From RYN-230 sp963704995 (lineage in GTDB: Bacteria; Actinomycetota; Actinomycetes; Streptosporangiales; Streptosporangiaceae), in NCBI GenBank assembly GCA_963704995.1, contig CAVPIM010000018.1, positions 186,001 to 250,000 on the forward strand: a DNA stretch of 64,000 nt. Direction: 5' to 3'. The translations under genes and the position numbers were made by a program. Of this stretch, positions 61,186 through 64,000 are shown piece by piece (the first letter of the stretch is position 1; every line of letters starts with the position of its first letter). The notes under the pieces were generated by a model. It was not told the origin of the DNA. It made no database searches and saw only the letters and a list, made by a program, of their open reading frames with translations.

Positions 61186-62174
61186 GCGCAACCGGGCGTC
61201 CGACCATCCTCCTCATCGGTGGTACGGGAAGAAGCGGCAGCACACTACTTGACCGGCTACTGGGTGAGCTCCCCGGTTTCGTGGCCGTCGGGGAACTCCG
61301 CTACATCTGGAGCGAAGCCCTGGGTGAGAACCGCTACTGCGGTTGCGGTGCCCGTTTCCTTGACTGTCCCTTTTGGTCACAAGTGGGCAGCCAGGCCTTC
61401 GGCGGCTGGGATCAGGTCGACGCCAGCCAGGTCATGGCGCAGGAGCGGTCGATCGGCCGGCACCGTCACATCCCGCTGCTGGCCATGGGCCGGGCCGCCC
61501 CGGCCCGGTACACTGGGCGGCTCGATGACTACCTCCGCTCACTAGGCCCCATGTATGACGCGATCCGTGATGTGAGCGGAGCGGAGGTCATCGTCGATTC
61601 GACTAAGGACGCCGCTTATGCGCACGTCCTCCGGCGGATGCCCGGAGCCGATTTCCGGGTCGTGCATCTGGTCCGCGACAGCCGCGGGGTGGCCTGGTCC
61701 TGGGCCAAGGTTGTCCAGTCGGACCCGGAGCACTACATGCGCCGGTTTTCCCCTCCGGTGACTGCGCTGCGCTGGGTGGGCTACAACCTGATGGTGGAAT
61801 CACTCGGAAGGTTTGGTATCCCGCGGCTGTTGCTGCGCTATGAGTCCCTGGTGGAGAATCCCCAGGCCGCCCTCAGCCTGGTCGCGTCGTTCGCGGGGAA
61901 GCCGCTCGATCCCGGGTCCCTCGCCTTCTTGGACGGGAAGAGCGCATCGCTGCGCACCCACCACACAGTGGCCGGTAATCCTATGCGGATGAGGGCGGGC
62001 CAGATCGGCCTGACCCTCGACGAAGCGTGGCGTACCAACATGCCCTTTGCGCAAAGAGCCCAGGTTACGGCGCTGACCTGGCCTCTCTTGCGCCACTACG
62101 CGCAGTCAGGCCGCAGCCGCACGGAGAACGGTGAGAACCTTCCGGCGGCGTTGGAAGGGGCGGACGGAAGATGA
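61182..62174 (+). CDS. Sulfotransferase (second of a tandem pair)
   Basis: 330 residues from ATG 61182, overlapping the first sulfotransferase stop. PAPS motifs: LIGGTGRSGSTLLDRLL and RVVHLVRDSRGVAWSW. It has the same ENRYCGCGARFLDCPFW cysteine signature, and both end with a THHTVAGNPMR-like stretch (NHTVEGNPMR in the first). The two are clear paralogues that have diverged, so they probably sulfate different positions. It overlaps the GT2 gene by ATGA. Confidence 0.88.
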   Translation: MSATGRPTILLIGGTGRSGSTLLDRLLGELPGFVAVGELRYIWSEALGENRYCGCGARFLDCPFWSQVGSQAFGGWDQVDASQVMAQERSIGRHRHIPLLAMGRAAPARYTGRLDDYLRSLGPMYDAIRDVSGAEVIVDSTKDAAYAHVLRRMPGADFRVVHLVRDSRGVAWSWAKVVQSDPEHYMRRFSPPVTALRWVGYNLMVESLGRFGIPRLLLRYESLVENPQAALSLVASFAGKPLDPGSLAFLDGKSASLRTHHTVAGNPMRMRAGQIGLTLDEAWRTNMPFAQRAQVTALTWPLLRHYAQSGRSRTENGENLPAALEGADGR

Positions 62175-63094
62175 CCCAGGTGAACTGGCCGTCGATCAGC
62201 GCGGTTATCCCCACCCGGGATAGGCCCGAATTGCTGGCCCGGGCCGTGCAGAGCGTTCTGAATCAGTCCTACCCTGGCCCCCTTGAGTGTGTCGTGGTCT
62301 TTGATCAGCAGGAACCGCGCATGCCCGACGTCGCCGTGCCGGAAGGCAGGCCGGTCAGGCTCATCCAGAACGACCGGACTCCCGGTCTCGCGGGGGCCAG
62401 GAACACGGGGGCCGCGGCATGCACCAGCGACCTGCTGGCCTGGTGTGATGATGACGACGAGTGGCTGCCTGACAAGCTGCGCCGGCAGGTCGAGGCGATG
62501 CGGGAGACCCCCGGGGCCGCCGTGGCCACCTGCGGTATCTGCTTGTGTGTGGGAAACCGCCGCTACCTCAAGACTCCTTCCGCGCAAGCTGTCGTGCCGC
62601 GCGCAGCCCTGCTCCGGTCTCGCCAGGCGTGGATCCACTCCACGACGCTGCTGATCCAGCGGGAGAGGTTCTTCGGCGACATCGGGCCGGTCGATGAAGC
62701 GGTGCCCGGCAGCTATGGGGAAGACTACGAATGGGTTCTGCGGGCCTCCAAAGTCGCGGCCATCGTCGCGGTTCCCGAGGCGCTCGTCCGGGTGTACTGG
62801 CAGACCTCGTACTACTCGGATCGGTGGGACGTCATGATCTCCGCGATCCGGTACCACCTGGATAAGCATCCGGAACTCGCCGATGATGCACGGAACGCGG
62901 CCCGCATGTATGGGCGGCTCGCGTTCGCATACGGCGCATCTGGCCTGCCCGGACAGGCCCGCCGGTGGGCTCACCGTTCCATCCGGCGCAACTGGCGCCA
63001 GCCCCGGGGTTATCTGGCGATGCTGGTCGCCGCGCGTGTGCTGTCGCCACGCCGCGTGATATCCGCAGCCCACGCGATCGGAAAGGGCCTGTAA
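62171..63094 (+). CDS. Family 2 glycosyltransferase
   Basis: 307 residues. The GT-A fold begins ISAVIPTRDRPELLARAVQSVLNQSYP; metal-binding LAWCDDDDEWLPDKLRRQ carries the DxD-type acidic cluster, and YGEDYEWVLRASK holds the likely catalytic acid/base region. There are no membrane helices. It adds one sugar to the repeat unit; donor unknown. It overlaps the second sulfotransferase and is followed two bases later by a membrane polymerase gene. Confidence 0.92.
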   Translation: MTQVNWPSISAVIPTRDRPELLARAVQSVLNQSYPGPLECVVVFDQQEPRMPDVAVPEGRPVRLIQNDRTPGLAGARNTGAAACTSDLLAWCDDDDEWLPDKLRRQVEAMRETPGAAVATCGICLCVGNRRYLKTPSAQAVVPRAALLRSRQAWIHSTTLLIQRERFFGDIGPVDEAVPGSYGEDYEWVLRASKVAAIVAVPEALVRVYWQTSYYSDRWDVMISAIRYHLDKHPELADDARNAARMYGRLAFAYGASGLPGQARRWAHRSIRRNWRQPRGYLAMLVAARVLSPRRVISAAHAIGKGL

Positions 63095-63096
63095 GG

Positions 63097-64000
63097 GTGG
63101 CCATTTACAGCGTCGAGTCAACGGCGGCAGTGGCTGCGGAGGCGGCGAAGCCTGCGGAGCTTGCGGCGCCGCCCAGGAAGCGGCACCTTCCGGCCGGATG
63201 GCCACTGCTGGCCATCCTGGTGCTCTCTCCCCTGTGGTACGTCCTCGGCCTGGGGGGCTTCATCTACGTCATCCTGGCCGCCCCCATGCTGGCCCACCTG
63301 ATCATGGCGAGAACCTGGCGGGTCCCGCGCGGATTCATCATCTGGCTGTTCTTCCTCGGCTGGATATGCCTTTCCGCGATCATGATCTCGAAAGGCTCGA
63401 ACTGGTTCACCTTTGCCTACCGGCTCGCCTCCTACCTGGCGGCGACCGTGGTCTTCATCTATGTGATCAACGTCAACGAAAAGGTTCTGCCGACCAGGCG
63501 GATCCTCAACGCACTCACCATCTTCTGGGCCGTCATCGTCGTCGGGGGCTTCGCCGCCATGGCCGCTCCCCACCTGTCGTTCTCCACCCCCACCCAGAAG
63601 CTCCTTGGCCATCTCGGATCCAACAAGCTTCTCGTCGCCCTGATCCATCCCACCCTGGCCCAGGCCCAGGCCCTGGGCGGCGTGGCGGCGATCGGCCATG
63701 CCATTCCCCGCCCGGCCGCGCCCTTCGCTTATACCAACTGGTGGGGAGCCAACTTCGCCTTCCTGCTGCCCTTCGTCATCCTGGCCCTGCGCCAGGCTCA
63801 CTCGCGCCTGGCGCGGGTGACATTGATGGGCCTGCTGGTGGTCTCCCTGGTACCGTTCATTTACTCGATCAACCGTGGCGCCTGGATCAGCATCATCGTC
63901 GGCGGGCTGTACGCGTGGGTACGGTTCGCGGCCCGGGGCCGCGGCCGGGCCGCGCTCGGCGGGCTGGTAGTGCTCGTCGTCGTGGCGCTGGCGGTCCTCG
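63097..64000 (+). CDS. O-antigen ligase/polymerase-like membrane protein (cut by window edge)
   Basis: 301 codons are visible from GTG 63097, and the frame stays open to the end of the window. After a hydrophilic Ala-rich 30 residues, repeated membrane helices follow (WPLLAILVLSPLWYVLGLGG, GFIIWLFFLGWICLSAIMI, AATVVFIYVINV, LTIFWAVIVVGGFAAMAA). A large loop with PAAPFAYTNWWGANFAFL and a helix ending PFIYSINRGAWISIIVGG come next. The SxNRGAW element matches the Wzy_C/WaaL motif (SRGAW). It probably polymerises the lipid-linked repeat units. The start is a GTG two bases after the GT2 stop, with AAGGG close upstream. Confidence 0.82.
   Translation, partial: MAIYSVESTAAVAAEAAKPAELAAPPRKRHLPAGWPLLAILVLSPLWYVLGLGGFIYVILAAPMLAHLIMARTWRVPRGFIIWLFFLGWICLSAIMISKGSNWFTFAYRLASYLAATVVFIYVINVNEKVLPTRRILNALTIFWAVIVVGGFAAMAAPHLSFSTPTQKLLGHLGSNKLLVALIHPTLAQAQALGGVAAIGHAIPRPAAPFAYTNWWGANFAFLLPFVILALRQAHSRLARVTLMGLLVVSLVPFIYSINRGAWISIIVGGLYAWVRFAARGRGRAALGGLVVLVVVALAVL

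Overview
The window is 64 kb of very GC-rich DNA (most codons end in G or C) from an actinomycete. The evidence is the gene content and order: dnaK-grpE-dnaJ-hspR under HAIR operators, rsmI-metG-tatD-ksgA-ispE-ABC-F, glmU-prs-rplY-pth, a TamR-type regulator divergent from tam, many GTG starts and NGTGA/ATGA overlaps. The genus cannot be fixed from the sequence alone.

Layout. 1-5.1 kb (minus): the heat-shock operon dnaK-grpE-dnaJ-hspR-clpB with two HAIR repeats upstream of dnaK. 5.2-9.7 kb: a secreted seven-repeat protein, a membrane heterodisulfide-reductase-like Fe-S protein and a TMEM175-type channel. 9.7-15.1 kb (minus): a two-component system, a broken Ala-rich membrane protein and a frameshifted argS. 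15.2-25.6 kb: VapBC, plsX, a KamA-like radical SAM protein, an MFS pump, an SDR, a crotonase, an unusual asnB and a SigR-like sigma factor. 26-37.1 kb: an orphan adenine methylase, then the conserved block pmt / rsmI-metG-tatD-ksgA-ispE-ABC-F. 37.1-39.0 kb: an intact IS1182-type insertion sequence. 39.0-43.6 kb: tamR/tam, a desaturase-tetR pair, tRNA-Gln(UUG), and a protein with two HTH segments and a LAGLIDADG-like region. 43.8-51.6 kb: glmU-prs and rplY-pth, split apart by a SARP/NB-ARC regulator and a small repeat protein. 51.7-64 kb: a surface-polysaccharide island with rmlB, a lectin-like secreted protein, a GH26-like surface glycosidase, a priming sugar transferase, a WecG-type transferase, a Wzz/BY-kinase-like protein, two tandem sulfotransferases, a GT2 and a polymerase/ligase cut by the window edge.

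Two features run through the whole window. First, several conserved genes (grpE, argS, tamR, the GH26-like gene, an Ala-rich membrane protein and possibly the SARP/NB-ARC pair) carry single-base frameshifts. Because essential genes are hit, sequence error is likelier than true decay. Second, Gly/Pro-rich low-complexity segments and 15-bp minisatellites sit inside or beside housekeeping genes (asnB, pmt, rsmI, glmU, ABC-F, prs, pth).

The most interesting candidates are the polysaccharide island with paired sulfotransferases and a P-loop-degenerate co-polymerase, the GlmU that lacks the acetyltransferase active-site region, and the STAND regulator inserted into a conserved translation/cell-wall gene block.
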